A stretch of 64,000 nucleotides of DNA. It comes from JAAYJT01 sp037446395 (GTDB taxonomy: Bacteria > Bacteroidota > Bacteroidia > Bacteroidales > JAAYJT01). Location: positions 62,001-126,000 of the forward strand of contig JBBIIP010000005.1 of the NCBI GenBank assembly GCA_037446395.1, given 5' to 3'. Under the pieces are notes generated by a model. It was not told the DNA's origin. It did no database searches and saw only the letters and a list, made by a program, of their open reading frames with translations. Each line of letters starts with the position of its first letter. The stretch's first letter is position 1. The position numbers and the translations under genes were made by a program. This document shows, in pieces, positions 27,548-36,939 of the stretch.

Positions 27548-29932
27548 ATGAATAGAGCAATTTGGTTTTTGTTGGCCAGTATCCTGATACTGAATAGCTG
27601 TTCGAAAAAAAACAAATCGGATATTTTTCCTGTAAATAGTCAAATAGTCGGGCTGGCTGCGCCTTTTCGATTGCAAGGCACCCATTCGGTGATGACACTT
27701 AGCGATTATTTTCTAGAACCAAACAAAATAGATTCTATTTCGGGGCATGAAGATTTTGAATACTATCTTGACAAGGAAAACAATCAATTGATAATCAACC
27801 TTGAAAAAGATGAAATTCCATATTTGAGCGAGATGAAAGTATGGATGGGTAAGGCAAAATACTCCCTGCTCCTTCAGCGTTCCCGCAAAATTATGTTTAC
27901 GTTTGAATTTGACCCGAAAGGCAAAATTTACCGCGATGTAAGGATTGCCGGTGAAATGAATGCCTGGAGCCGCACGAATACACCTCTTGATTTTCATGAA
28001 GGAAAATGGCAAGCAAAACTTGAACTAAACCCGGGGCGATATCAATACATCCTGGTTCTTGATGGCCAGGAAAAGGCAGACCCAAATAATCCTGAAATTG
28101 CAGATAACAACCAAGGGGGTTTCAATTCTGTGATTACGGTTGGGAAAGTTGAGTTTGAAAGCTGCCCGCGTTTAATTCCAGGTTCAGCCACAGATGATAA
28201 AATAGTTATTGAATTTGAAAACCATCCAGAAAGAGTATTTATTTTCTGGCAAAATTATCGTCTTCCGGTTGGTTTCATAACCCGTAGCGACACCAAGCTC
28301 ACCATCACCATTCCGGAACAAGCCAAAAAGTTAGATCGTTCATTTATCCGAATCTGGTCCTACAACAAATCAGGTGTTTCAAACGACTTGCTTATCCCAC
28401 TTGCAAAAGACAGAGTTATAAAAACAGCAAGCGAACTCACCCGCAGCGACAAAGAAGCTGCGATTTTATATTTTATTATGGTTGACCGTTTCAATAACGG
28501 AAATGCATCAAACGATCAGAAAATTAAGGATGACGATATTCTGCCTCCTGCCAATTACTGGGGCGGCGACATAGCCGGCATCAAAAATAAGATTGAAGAA
28601 GGCTATTTCGATGAACTGGGCGTAAACGCCATCTGGCTCTCCCCTATTTCGCAAAATCCAACTACAGGATATGTAGAATACCCTCATCCCCACAGAAAAT
28701 ATTCCGGATATCATGGCTACTGGCCTGTAACCCTGACAACGATTGATCATCGTTTTGGAACGCCTGCCGAAATGCATGCGATGGTAGGAGCGGCTCACCT
28801 GCATGGAATGAATATTCTGCTTGATTTTGTTTCGAACCATGTGCACGAAGAAAATCAACTCATTAAAGACCATCCCGATTGGGCCACGCAACAAATCCTA
28901 CCCGATGGCCGAAAGAATATCCGCTTGTGGGATGAACAGCGGCTTACAACCTGGTTTGATACGTTCTTGCCCAGCCTTGATTTCAGCAACCCCGCTGTGG
29001 TTAATACTATCTCTGATTCAGCCATTTACTGGATAACAGAATATGATCTGGATGGTTTCAGGCATGATGCAACCAAGCATGTGCCTGAAATTTTCTGGCG
29101 CACACTCACGCAAAAACTTAAACAAAAAGTAGTTCACGGGCAAGGCAAAAGATTATATCAGATTGGTGAAACCTTTGGCAGCCGCGAGCTGATAGGCAGT
29201 TATGTTTCGACCGGGCTTCTCGATGGTCAATTTGATTTTAACCTTTATTTTGATGCCCGCAGTGTGTTTGCCCTTGATAGTGAAAGCTTTCGTCGGATGA
29301 GCCAATCCCTTACTGAAACTTTTTCATATTATGGCAACAATCATCTGATGGGAAACATTACCGGAAATCATGATTTACCGCGCTTTATCTCTTTTGCCGG
29401 TGGCGGGCTTAAGTTTGGAGAAGACGAAAAGGCTGCAGCCTGGTATCGTAAAGTAATGGTTGATAATCCAATAGGGTATCAAAAACTATCTGCCCTTACA
29501 GCTTTTATAATGACTATACCCGGTGTACCGGTAATTTATTATGGCGATGAAATCGGCCTGCCCGGTGCCGGCGATCCTGATAGTCGCCGACCCATGAAAT
29601 TTGAAAATCTTAATTCCCACGAAACACAAACAAAATCAACTGCATCAAAGCTGGCTAACCTTCGAAAAAATCATCTCTCTCTTATCTATGGCGATTTTAA
29701 GATATTACACCTTACTGACGACACATGGGTATATAGTCGCCGGTATTTTGACGAAATGACAATCGTGGCCTTTAACAAAAGCCCCCAGGAAAGCACCCTT
29801 GAGTTTGAAATACCTGAAGCGTTTGCCAACCATTCTTTTAATTGCAAATTTAATTCCCTCCACCAGCAAAAAGGCCGGATTATCAGTATCACACTTCCAC
29901 CATATGGGTTTGAAGTGATGGGCAATTATTAA
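27548..29932 (+). CDS. GH13 alpha-amylase-family lipoprotein with CBM48-like domain
   Basis: A 794-residue lipoprotein (LASILILNSCS, lipidation at about Cys19). An N-terminal beta region leads into an early-set/CBM48-like domain (AGEMNAWSRTNTPLDF to ADPNNPEIADNNQGG, about 135-195), a second beta domain, and the GH13 barrel with LLDFVSNHVHEE, GFRHDATKH, IGETFGSRE and TGNHDLPR. All catalytic residues are in place. It would act on longer alpha-glucans at the envelope surface and feed the periplasmic enzyme encoded just upstream. Cleavage specificity (1,4 or 1,6) cannot be judged. Confidence 0.92.
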   Translation: MNRAIWFLLASILILNSCSKKNKSDIFPVNSQIVGLAAPFRLQGTHSVMTLSDYFLEPNKIDSISGHEDFEYYLDKENNQLIINLEKDEIPYLSEMKVWMGKAKYSLLLQRSRKIMFTFEFDPKGKIYRDVRIAGEMNAWSRTNTPLDFHEGKWQAKLELNPGRYQYILVLDGQEKADPNNPEIADNNQGGFNSVITVGKVEFESCPRLIPGSATDDKIVIEFENHPERVFIFWQNYRLPVGFITRSDTKLTITIPEQAKKLDRSFIRIWSYNKSGVSNDLLIPLAKDRVIKTASELTRSDKEAAILYFIMVDRFNNGNASNDQKIKDDDILPPANYWGGDIAGIKNKIEEGYFDELGVNAIWLSPISQNPTTGYVEYPHPHRKYSGYHGYWPVTLTTIDHRFGTPAEMHAMVGAAHLHGMNILLDFVSNHVHEENQLIKDHPDWATQQILPDGRKNIRLWDEQRLTTWFDTFLPSLDFSNPAVVNTISDSAIYWITEYDLDGFRHDATKHVPEIFWRTLTQKLKQKVVHGQGKRLYQIGETFGSRELIGSYVSTGLLDGQFDFNLYFDARSVFALDSESFRRMSQSLTETFSYYGNNHLMGNITGNHDLPRFISFAGGGLKFGEDEKAAAWYRKVMVDNPIGYQKLSALTAFIMTIPGVPVIYYGDEIGLPGAGDPDSRRPMKFENLNSHETQTKSTASKLANLRKNHLSLIYGDFKILHLTDDTWVYSRRYFDEMTIVAFNKSPQESTLEFEIPEAFANHSFNCKFNSLHQQKGRIISITLPPYGFEVMGNY

Positions 29933-30018
29933 ACAAAGAAGAAAAGACAAGTTCTTAAACCGGATTTTACCCAAGAAACAAATTACTCTGGTGCAAAAGC
30001 GAGTATTTTTTTGATGAC

Positions 30019-30051
30019 TTTGCCTCTGAATAGAAAATATTTCGAACTTTG
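30019..30051 (+). promoter_or_regulatory. Candidate promoter for the HD hydrolase gene
   Basis: TTTG at 30019-30022, a 21-bp spacer and GAACTTTG at 30044-30051 resemble the Bacteroidota promoter with one mismatch in the -7 box. The predicted start is about 33 nt before the ATG at 30091, separating this pair from the sugar operon. Confidence 0.4.
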
Positions 30052-30090
30052 CTAATGCACTAAAACAATGGTGTATTGCACTCGACGGCT

Positions 30091-30696
30091 ATGAATGATC
30101 TGGAAATTCTCAAGAATCTGGTTTTGGCGCCTTACCTTCTCAAAGCAATGGCGCTTATAAATATCAGCCGGCGGGTGGGCGGTAACCAATTTCGCCATTC
30201 ATTTGCCACCCTTGGCATTTTGTTCGATTACCATGTGATAAACGATCCGGTATTACTCAAAGCCTCCTTATTGCATGATCTTTTTGAAGAGCTCCCCGAA
30301 ATTCAAATTGATGAAGTGAGATGGATTGATGAAGATGGCCCTAAGGTTGTAGAGTTAGTACTTGAAAATACACGGCATAAAGACGAAACCAAAGCCCAGT
30401 ATCTGCAACGCATTCGCGATCATTGTTCGATTAATGCAAAGCTTCTGAAGTGCGCCGATCGCATCAGCAATCTTACTGATTTAAACCGTGATTCCTCAGA
30501 TCCCAAAAAAATTGAAGCTTATTTGAAGCAAACCGAAGAATACATTATTCCGATGGCCAAAGAAGTGAATCCATTCATGGAGATCGAGCTAAAAGATTTG
30601 GTGGCGCGCAGAAGAATTTTATTAAGAAACTCCAATCGCCAATTGATCAGAATTTCAGAATATTTGAATAATAAACTAATGAGAAAAAAGAAATGA
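30091..30696 (+). CDS. SpoT/MESH1-like HD-domain hydrolase
   Basis: A 201-residue protein (ATG at 30091; an upstream TTG is unlikely). Residues 25-135 match the HD hydrolase domain of RelA/SpoT proteins: GNQFRHSFATLGILFDY, SLLHDLFEELPE with the His-Asp pair, and KCADRISNLTDL near residue 120. Metal-ligand residues H, HD and D are all kept. No synthetase, TGS or ACT domain is present, so it resembles small alarmone hydrolases that degrade (p)ppGpp. It overlaps the next start by four bases (ATGA at 30693), indicating translational coupling. Confidence 0.8.
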   Translation: MNDLEILKNLVLAPYLLKAMALINISRRVGGNQFRHSFATLGILFDYHVINDPVLLKASLLHDLFEELPEIQIDEVRWIDEDGPKVVELVLENTRHKDETKAQYLQRIRDHCSINAKLLKCADRISNLTDLNRDSSDPKKIEAYLKQTEEYIIPMAKEVNPFMEIELKDLVARRRILLRNSNRQLIRISEYLNNKLMRKKK

Positions 30697-31328
30697 AAAA
30701 GTATTTCGTTGTTACAATTTTGATGGTATTTGCGGTTCAGGCCATGGCCCAGCAGCAGTTTATTAGCCTTCCTGAACCACAGAAATCAGGGGGAATGCCA
30801 TTAATGGATGCACTAAATGCCAGGCAAACGGTAAGAGCTTTCTCGCCACAGGAAATTGACTCCCAAACCCTATCGAACCTTTTATGGGCCGGATTTGGGT
30901 ACAACCGCCGTGAAGAAAAAAAGCGTACCGCCCCTACCTCGACGAATCGCCAGGAGATTGAAATCTATTTGGCTATGGCCTCAGGGTTATTCCATTACAA
31001 TGCTTGGGATAACACCCTTGAAAAAATTCACGACCGTGATATCCGTGCAACAACAGGCCGACAAGACTGGGTGGCCACCGCACCCCTTAACCTGATATTT
31101 GTGGCTGATCAAAAAAAATTATCCAATCCGGAGAATGAATATCAACAGCGGGCATCCTATGCCAATTGCGGGTTCATCTCTCAAAATGTATACTTGTATT
31201 GTGCCTCTGCAGGCCTTGGGTCGGTGGTGCGGGCATCGTTTAGCGAGCCTGATCTAAAGGAAGCAATGGGATTGGATGGAACCAAGAAGGTTATTTTATG
31301 CCATACAGTAGGTTACCCTAAAAAATAA
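30693..31328 (+). CDS. Exported SagB/nitroreductase-type oxidoreductase
   Basis: A 211-residue FMN-binding nitroreductase-fold protein of the SagB/thiazoline-oxidase-like group: ARQTVRAFSPQEIDSQTLSN near the N-terminus, WAGFGYNRR, NCGFISQNVYLYCASAGLGS and a C-terminal HTVGYPK. A clear signal peptide (KYFVVTILMVFAVQAMAQ) indicates export, unusual for the superfamily in general. Its coupling to the HD hydrolase gene suggests joint expression. No peptide-modification partner is nearby, so its substrate is unknown. Confidence 0.8.
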   Translation: MKKYFVVTILMVFAVQAMAQQQFISLPEPQKSGGMPLMDALNARQTVRAFSPQEIDSQTLSNLLWAGFGYNRREEKKRTAPTSTNRQEIEIYLAMASGLFHYNAWDNTLEKIHDRDIRATTGRQDWVATAPLNLIFVADQKKLSNPENEYQQRASYANCGFISQNVYLYCASAGLGSVVRASFSEPDLKEAMGLDGTKKVILCHTVGYPKK

Positions 31329-31354
31329 CCTTCGGCCATCGTTCGGGCTGACTG

Positions 31355-33091
31355 TTAAAAAGAATAGATCAAAGCGCTGTGAGGATTCAGGCTCAGAGGT
31401 ATTCCGTCGTCAATGGCTTGTGCGACTGTAAATACCACCTGATCGTATCCCCAGAGAAGTTCATGTGCCGTAAACCTGCTTTTTCTATTGATTTCTAATA
31501 TAGACTCAGAAGATTTCTGGATGATGTCGAAAGCGTGCTGAGGAATATGAACCCGTATGTCATTTTGATCCTTGTTGCTGAAATTGAGCACAATAAGCAA
31601 GCATTCGTCTGCAGTAAACCTTAGGTAGGCATACAAACACTTCTGGTCTATCAACTCCTGGTTTACCCACATCAGGTCATATAGTTCGCCTTGATAAAAG
31701 GGCTCGTGTTCATGGCATAATTCAAACAGTTTTCTGTAAAATTGTCTGAGCTTGTGCTGCCAGGGTTCCAGCAACCCTCCATCGAAAGAACCTTCGTTCA
31801 TCCATTTTTGATGCTCAGGAACATGGTAGTAGTCGAATAAGGTTGTGCGGCCATCGTCGCCACTATAACCTGATCTTCCTAGTGCCGGTTCGCCGACTTC
31901 CTGGCCAAAATATATCATTAGAGGCCCGTTGTTCAAGGTTGCAGCGGCCACCATGGCCGGAACAGCTTTTAGGGGGTTTCCTCCAAAGTGTTTGGAGGCA
32001 ATTCGTTGCTCGTCATGATTTTCCAAAAACCTTAGCATATGGTCGTCCAAGCCATCAAGATTTTGCCATGACAAGGAAATATCGGCAGCCGGACGGGTGC
32101 TTTGTATTACCTCACGGAGTGTTTCATACAGCCCAACTTTATCATATAAGTAATCAAATTGCCCCTGAGCGATGTAGCGGCGATAATGCTGGGGTTCATA
32201 AATCTCGGCAATAAACAGCAGCGAAGGATAAGAGCGTTTTACAACAGGAATTAACCAGCCCCAAAATTCAGGAGGAACCATTCCGGCCATGTCGCATCGA
32301 AATCCATCCACCCCTTTTTCTGCCCAGAATAAAATAATTTCCCGCATACGATCCCAGGTGGATGGAACCGGATCGAAACAATACTTATGATCAGCCAGGT
32401 AGTCAATTCCATAATTTAGTTTTATAGTATCATACCAATCTTCTTTTGCAGGGTTGGCCACAAAGCAATCATTTCCGGTGGCTTTTGCCGGAAACTCTGT
32501 ATAGCCTTCCCACAATTCACCCGGAAGAGGCTTCATATCAGCCGGTATGGCATCTTCGGGCACCACAAATTGCCGGTCGCATAAATAGAAGAAGTTATTC
32601 TGCGGACAAAACCCCTGCGATGTAATATCGTCCTTTCCTAAAATATTAATGCCCGGTGGCGAGCATTTTCCGTGATATTCGCGGGCGACATGGTTGGGCA
32701 CAAAGTCAATAACCACCTTCAGGCCAGCATGGTGCGTGCGCTCGATTAGATGCGCAAATTCATCCATGCGCATGTTGATTTCTTCTGCAAGATCCGGATC
32801 AACATCAAAATAATCGGTGATGGCATAAGGCGAACCTGCCCTTCCTTTAACTATTTCTGCATGGCTCTGTGGTAACCCGCAAACACGGTAATCAGTAGTT
32901 TTTGCATGGGCAATAATCCCGGTAAACCAAAGATGCGTAATGCCAAGATGCTTCAGGGAGTTTAATGCATTTACATTGATATCGTTGAATTTCCCACAGC
33001 CATTCTCATGAATTGAACCAAATAATTTGGTGTTTTTGTTTTTATTGCCAAACAGCCTGACCAGGAGTTGATATAGGATAATTTTTTTCAC
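31355..33091 (-). CDS. Cytosolic GH13 alpha-amylase-family enzyme
   Basis: A 578-residue GH13 protein without signal peptide, so probably cytosolic. Catalytic regions: DFVPNHVAREYHG, GFRCDMAGM with the nucleophile, IAEIYEP with the acid/base Glu, and LENHDEQR. A beta domain ends the protein. The start is GTG at 33091; an in-frame TAA two codons upstream rules out a longer form. It lies opposite the exported amylases, about 100 bp downstream of the transhydrogenase-like operon. Likely works on imported oligosaccharides or storage glycogen. Confidence 0.88.
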   Translation of the reverse strand: MKKIILYQLLVRLFGNKNKNTKLFGSIHENGCGKFNDINVNALNSLKHLGITHLWFTGIIAHAKTTDYRVCGLPQSHAEIVKGRAGSPYAITDYFDVDPDLAEEINMRMDEFAHLIERTHHAGLKVVIDFVPNHVAREYHGKCSPPGINILGKDDITSQGFCPQNNFFYLCDRQFVVPEDAIPADMKPLPGELWEGYTEFPAKATGNDCFVANPAKEDWYDTIKLNYGIDYLADHKYCFDPVPSTWDRMREIILFWAEKGVDGFRCDMAGMVPPEFWGWLIPVVKRSYPSLLFIAEIYEPQHYRRYIAQGQFDYLYDKVGLYETLREVIQSTRPAADISLSWQNLDGLDDHMLRFLENHDEQRIASKHFGGNPLKAVPAMVAAATLNNGPLMIYFGQEVGEPALGRSGYSGDDGRTTLFDYYHVPEHQKWMNEGSFDGGLLEPWQHKLRQFYRKLFELCHEHEPFYQGELYDLMWVNQELIDQKCLYAYLRFTADECLLIVLNFSNKDQNDIRVHIPQHAFDIIQKSSESILEINRKSRFTAHELLWGYDQVVFTVAQAIDDGIPLSLNPHSALIYSF

Positions 33092-33192
33092 TTGTTACTC
33101 TATGAGGTGAGGTGCAATGAGAAAACAAACCAACATCGCAGGCCGGTTATTATTTGCTTTATTATTTGCGCAAGTCTCCCTGCTTCAGCAAA

Positions 33193-36100
33193 CTAAGATT
33201 TTTCAAAAACTGAAAGATTTTCACCAAACTCTACTTCTACCATTTTATAAATTGAATCGCAGCCGTGTTCATACATCCGGTTGGTGTTGTCCTTGTCAGT
33301 GTATCGAAATGCGTACGGTTTAGTATCAGTAACCTCCGGCAGTATTCCAAACATTTCAGTTAAGGCATCTGCTGGTGAGGAGATTCCGATCAAACCAAAT
33401 TTTTCGAGCAGCGATGTCAATTGTTTCCACGAAGGCTGTTTAACTTTTGAAGGAATCAGTGCATCGAAATGCTGAATCACTTTTTGGGTATTCGTAAAAG
33501 TACCTCCGGTTTCGAACGGGAAGGTCGCAGGCATAATTAAATGCGCTTTTTGTGCCGTAGGCGTCAGGAAGTAGTCCTGCACCACCACAAAATCAGCTCT
33601 GCTGAGGTATTTGATCGTGTTTTCTGAATTTAAGGCGCAACCTATCGGGTCTTCGCCAAAAATAAAGACGTTTTTATGTTTTCCTTTTTCAATGGTTCCA
33701 AAATTACAAGAATGGTTTTCGGGCAGTGAGAGAATTCCCCACAGCGCTGCCAAGGCCTGGCGATAATCGGGTTTTTTGATGCTGACAGTTCCTGGGCCGA
33801 GCATTGGATGTATGCCCATGTCAATCAAGCCCTGGCTGTTATTTTTTTCTTTCAGCGAGAGCAGCCCATTGGATGTTTTTCCGAGCTTTCCGGTAATCAT
33901 GGCGAGATTAAAAAGTTCCTGGCATGCGCGACCCGAAAGTTCCTTCTCCGAAAAGACGATTACAACATTGAGTTCATTGTTGTAATCAATTGCCCATTTA
34001 ATCAGGGTGTTATGATCTAAAACACCGGCTTCTCTTGTGAGTTGATCGAAATCTTCGGCAAGCAACATTTTTTTATAGTCTTCAAATCCAGTGCAATTAT
34101 CATTAATGAACCAGCTGTTTTCCAGATTCAGGCTCAACAGGTAATGGTTTACAGCCTTTAGAAAATGATAATACGATTTGATTTTGAAAAGACGATCAGC
34201 CTTGTGAGCCATGCTGCTCTTGGGATGTGTGGTGATTACCTCAACAGCAGCACCTTTGCGATAGCGAATATTGTTAATCATAAAACCCGCAACTGCATTG
34301 TCTTTATTGATCTCCGAGCCCAGAAGAACAAACCTGCTCACCCCTTCCAACTGATCAAAAGGCACATTGGCTGATGAGTTGAAGGTATAGCCGCTTCCTC
34401 TGCCCATATAGTGGAAGCTGGTGATATTATTTGTTTTAACGGCTGCCCGTGCCAGTTTTTGTATCAGATACAGTTCTTCGTTACTAAGCCTGGCTCCGGC
34501 AAAGAAAATGTTCTCGTCGGGGCTTGCGGATTGAATGTGGTCGGCTATCAGGTTGTATGCTTCGTCGAATGAAATGAGTTCAAAGTGTCCATTTTTTCTA
34601 ATCATTGGCTGGGTAATACGGCTTGTTTTGTTCATCACCCTATAGCCAAACTTTGCAAACCGGCAAAGGTTGCCATCTTTATTCACCAGTCCATTCCTGC
34701 CTGTAACCTTCATCACGAACCCATCCCGATGTTCATATTGTATGCTGCACCCAATGGAACAAAAAGCACAAACAGCTTCCGCTTTGGTTGTTCGGACCGG
34801 TCCTGGTTTAAAAGGAACATTTTCTGTAATTGCCCCGGTTGGGCAGGCCGAAATGCACAAACCACAAGATTCGCAAGTGGTTTGTTGCAAGGGCAGTTCC
34901 ATGCTTGGAGCAACGAATGTTTCGAACCCGCGGTTAACCAAGCCCAGAGCTGATGCTCCCACTACCTGTTGGCAAATTCGGATACAGCGGGAGCAAAGAA
35001 TGCATTTGTTGTTATCTATTTCAATATAAGGGTGCCTGAAGTCAATATCATAGTTTTTAAACTCCCCTTCATAGATTTTTTGCCCGGCATTATATTCGGT
35101 GCATAATGCCTTAAGGTCGCAGGTAAAGTATTCGCTGCATCCACATTCGAGACATCTGTGGCTTTCGTTTTTAGCCACTTCATCATTTTCATAACCAAGC
35201 TCAACTTCATTAAAATTATCCCGATTGGCGGCTGCAAGCGTGGGCATTTCGTGCCGGGCCTGATGCATATATTTTCCGGTGTAATCTTCGGTGTTTTGTT
35301 CTTTAAAGTTTTCTTTTTTACTTAAAAATTCTTTTGGTTTTGGATTTATCGGCAATCCTGTCAGGAACTGATGGCAACTGGCTGCTGCTGTTCTGGCTTG
35401 TGCGATGGCTTCGATAAGTGTTGCCGGCCCGGTAACACCATCGCCAGCAGCAAATACTGAAGGAATGCCAGTTTGAAGGGTGTATTTATCGGCTTCAATA
35501 TCTCCCCATTTATTCACGCTAAGTTGACCGTCTTCGCAATGACCGTTAATATCCTCCAGAAAGTTAACCTCTGTCTTTTGGCCAATAGCAGCCAACATAA
35601 AATCGAGTTCAATATCAAAATCTGAACCCTCAACCGGAACAGGTCTTTGGCGGCCTGAGGCATCCGGTTCTCCAAGTTCCATGCGCAGACAGGTTACAGA
35701 TTTCAGGTTGCCGTGATCATCCTTATTGATTCGCTTGGGGTTTGTGAGAAACAAATATTCAACCCCTTCGAGCTTCGATTCATGAATTTCGATTGGGTTT
35801 GCCGGCATTTCTTTTTCGGTGCGGCGGTAAATCACATAAACTTTTTTAGCACCACACCGGATAGAAGTCCGGCAGCAGTCCATGGCGGTGTTTCCGCCTC
35901 CCACCACAGCCACTGTCTTACTGCTGAAATCAATTTTTTCGCCGGTAAGTTCCATTTTCTTGAGGAAATCTATGCCCGAAAGTACATTTCCTGCATCGTC
36001 GCCTTCGCAGCCAACACGGGTACCTTTTTGTGATCCAATTGCAAGAATCAAGGCATCATGGGATTGCTTTAATGTTTTATAACTCACGTTCTTGCCCAGT

Positions 36101-36918
36101 CTTTGGTTGAAATGAATTCGTGCTCCCATTTCGATGATGTTATCAATCTCTTTCTGCAAAAGGTCGTTGGGTAACCGATATTCGGGGATTCCATAGCGTA
36201 GCCATCCGCCGGCTTTTGGCTCGCTTTCAAAAATATCAGCTTGGTGGCCTTCCTTAAGAATAAAAAATGCAGCCGATAGGCCAGCGGGGCCACCACCAAT
36301 GATTGCAACTTTTTTTCCGGTAGGGGGTTTTACACAGGGTGTGTACTTGTTATTGGAATCAAGGTCGCGGTCGCTGGCATAGCGTTTAAGATAATCAATG
36401 CCAACTGCTGCACCTTCGTTCAGAAGGTTACGGCGGCAAGCAACCTCGCAAGGGCGAACACACACACGGCCACACACAGCAGGCAGAGGATTGGTTTCTT
36501 TTATTATGGCAACTGCTTCACGGTATTTTCCTTTTTCAATCATTGAAATGTATCCTTGCACATCCACTCCTGCCGGGCAGGTTTGCTTGCATGGGGCAGC
36601 ACAATCGGCATAGTGATTACTTATCAATAGGTCGAGTGCTGCTTTGCGGGCCAGGCGGGTTTTTTCATTGTCGGTATGGATCGCCATTCCTTCGCTAAGC
36701 AGGGTACTGCATGCCGGTTGCATGTTTTGCATGCCTTCGACTTCCACCACGCACACATAGCAAGATGAATAAGGTTCGAGACGCGGATCGTGGCATAGCG
36801 TTGGTATTGACACGCCATAGCGGGTGGCAAGCTGCAGGATGGTTTCGCTTTTCATTCCTTCGACCCTGATGCCGTTGAGGATGATGTTCAGACTATCGCT
36901 ATTGAGTTCGGCCTTCAT
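33193..36918 (-). CDS. NuoG-GltD-molybdopterin fusion subunit (StnC-like transhydrogenase/FDH-like)
   Basis: A 1241-residue multi-cofactor protein. In order: a [2Fe-2S] domain (Cys42, 53, 56, 70), a NuoG-type His/Cys cluster (HYADCAAPC, 102-114), a GltD-like module with FAD motif IIGGGPAGLSAA (207-217) and NADPH-type motif VVGGGNTAMDCC, two ferredoxin [4Fe-4S] sets (639-649 and 682-692), and a molybdopterin-oxidoreductase domain with its own cluster (Cys717, 720, 724, 752). NuoG plus GltD matches StnC of the Stn electron-bifurcating transhydrogenases. The C-terminal domain resembles formate dehydrogenase but appears to lack the catalytic Cys/Sec-His segment near residues 830-850. Cytosolic; encoded with NuoF- and NuoE-like partners. 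Confidence 0.82.
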   Translation of the reverse strand: MKAELNSDSLNIILNGIRVEGMKSETILQLATRYGVSIPTLCHDPRLEPYSSCYVCVVEVEGMQNMQPACSTLLSEGMAIHTDNEKTRLARKAALDLLISNHYADCAAPCKQTCPAGVDVQGYISMIEKGKYREAVAIIKETNPLPAVCGRVCVRPCEVACRRNLLNEGAAVGIDYLKRYASDRDLDSNNKYTPCVKPPTGKKVAIIGGGPAGLSAAFFILKEGHQADIFESEPKAGGWLRYGIPEYRLPNDLLQKEIDNIIEMGARIHFNQRLGKNVSYKTLKQSHDALILAIGSQKGTRVGCEGDDAGNVLSGIDFLKKMELTGEKIDFSSKTVAVVGGGNTAMDCCRTSIRCGAKKVYVIYRRTEKEMPANPIEIHESKLEGVEYLFLTNPKRINKDDHGNLKSVTCLRMELGEPDASGRQRPVPVEGSDFDIELDFMLAAIGQKTEVNFLEDINGHCEDGQLSVNKWGDIEADKYTLQTGIPSVFAAGDGVTGPATLIEAIAQARTAAASCHQFLTGLPINPKPKEFLSKKENFKEQNTEDYTGKYMHQARHEMPTLAAANRDNFNEVELGYENDEVAKNESHRCLECGCSEYFTCDLKALCTEYNAGQKIYEGEFKNYDIDFRHPYIEIDNNKCILCSRCIRICQQVVGASALGLVNRGFETFVAPSMELPLQQTTCESCGLCISACPTGAITENVPFKPGPVRTTKAEAVCAFCSIGCSIQYEHRDGFVMKVTGRNGLVNKDGNLCRFAKFGYRVMNKTSRITQPMIRKNGHFELISFDEAYNLIADHIQSASPDENIFFAGARLSNEELYLIQKLARAAVKTNNITSFHYMGRGSGYTFNSSANVPFDQLEGVSRFVLLGSEINKDNAVAGFMINNIRYRKGAAVEVITTHPKSSMAHKADRLFKIKSYYHFLKAVNHYLLSLNLENSWFINDNCTGFEDYKKMLLAEDFDQLTREAGVLDHNTLIKWAIDYNNELNVVIVFSEKELSGRACQELFNLAMITGKLGKTSNGLLSLKEKNNSQGLIDMGIHPMLGPGTVSIKKPDYRQALAALWGILSLPENHSCNFGTIEKGKHKNVFIFGEDPIGCALNSENTIKYLSRADFVVVQDYFLTPTAQKAHLIMPATFPFETGGTFTNTQKVIQHFDALIPSKVKQPSWKQLTSLLEKFGLIGISSPADALTEMFGILPEVTDTKPYAFRYTDKDNTNRMYEHGCDSIYKMVEVEFGENLSVFEKS

Positions 36919-36939
36919 TGAGATGGTTTCTTGAATGAA

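Noticed and set aside
34369..34431. A hidden selenocysteine codon in the molybdopterin domain
   Set aside because: The frame is continuous through this region without TGA, so no Sec readthrough is needed or seen.
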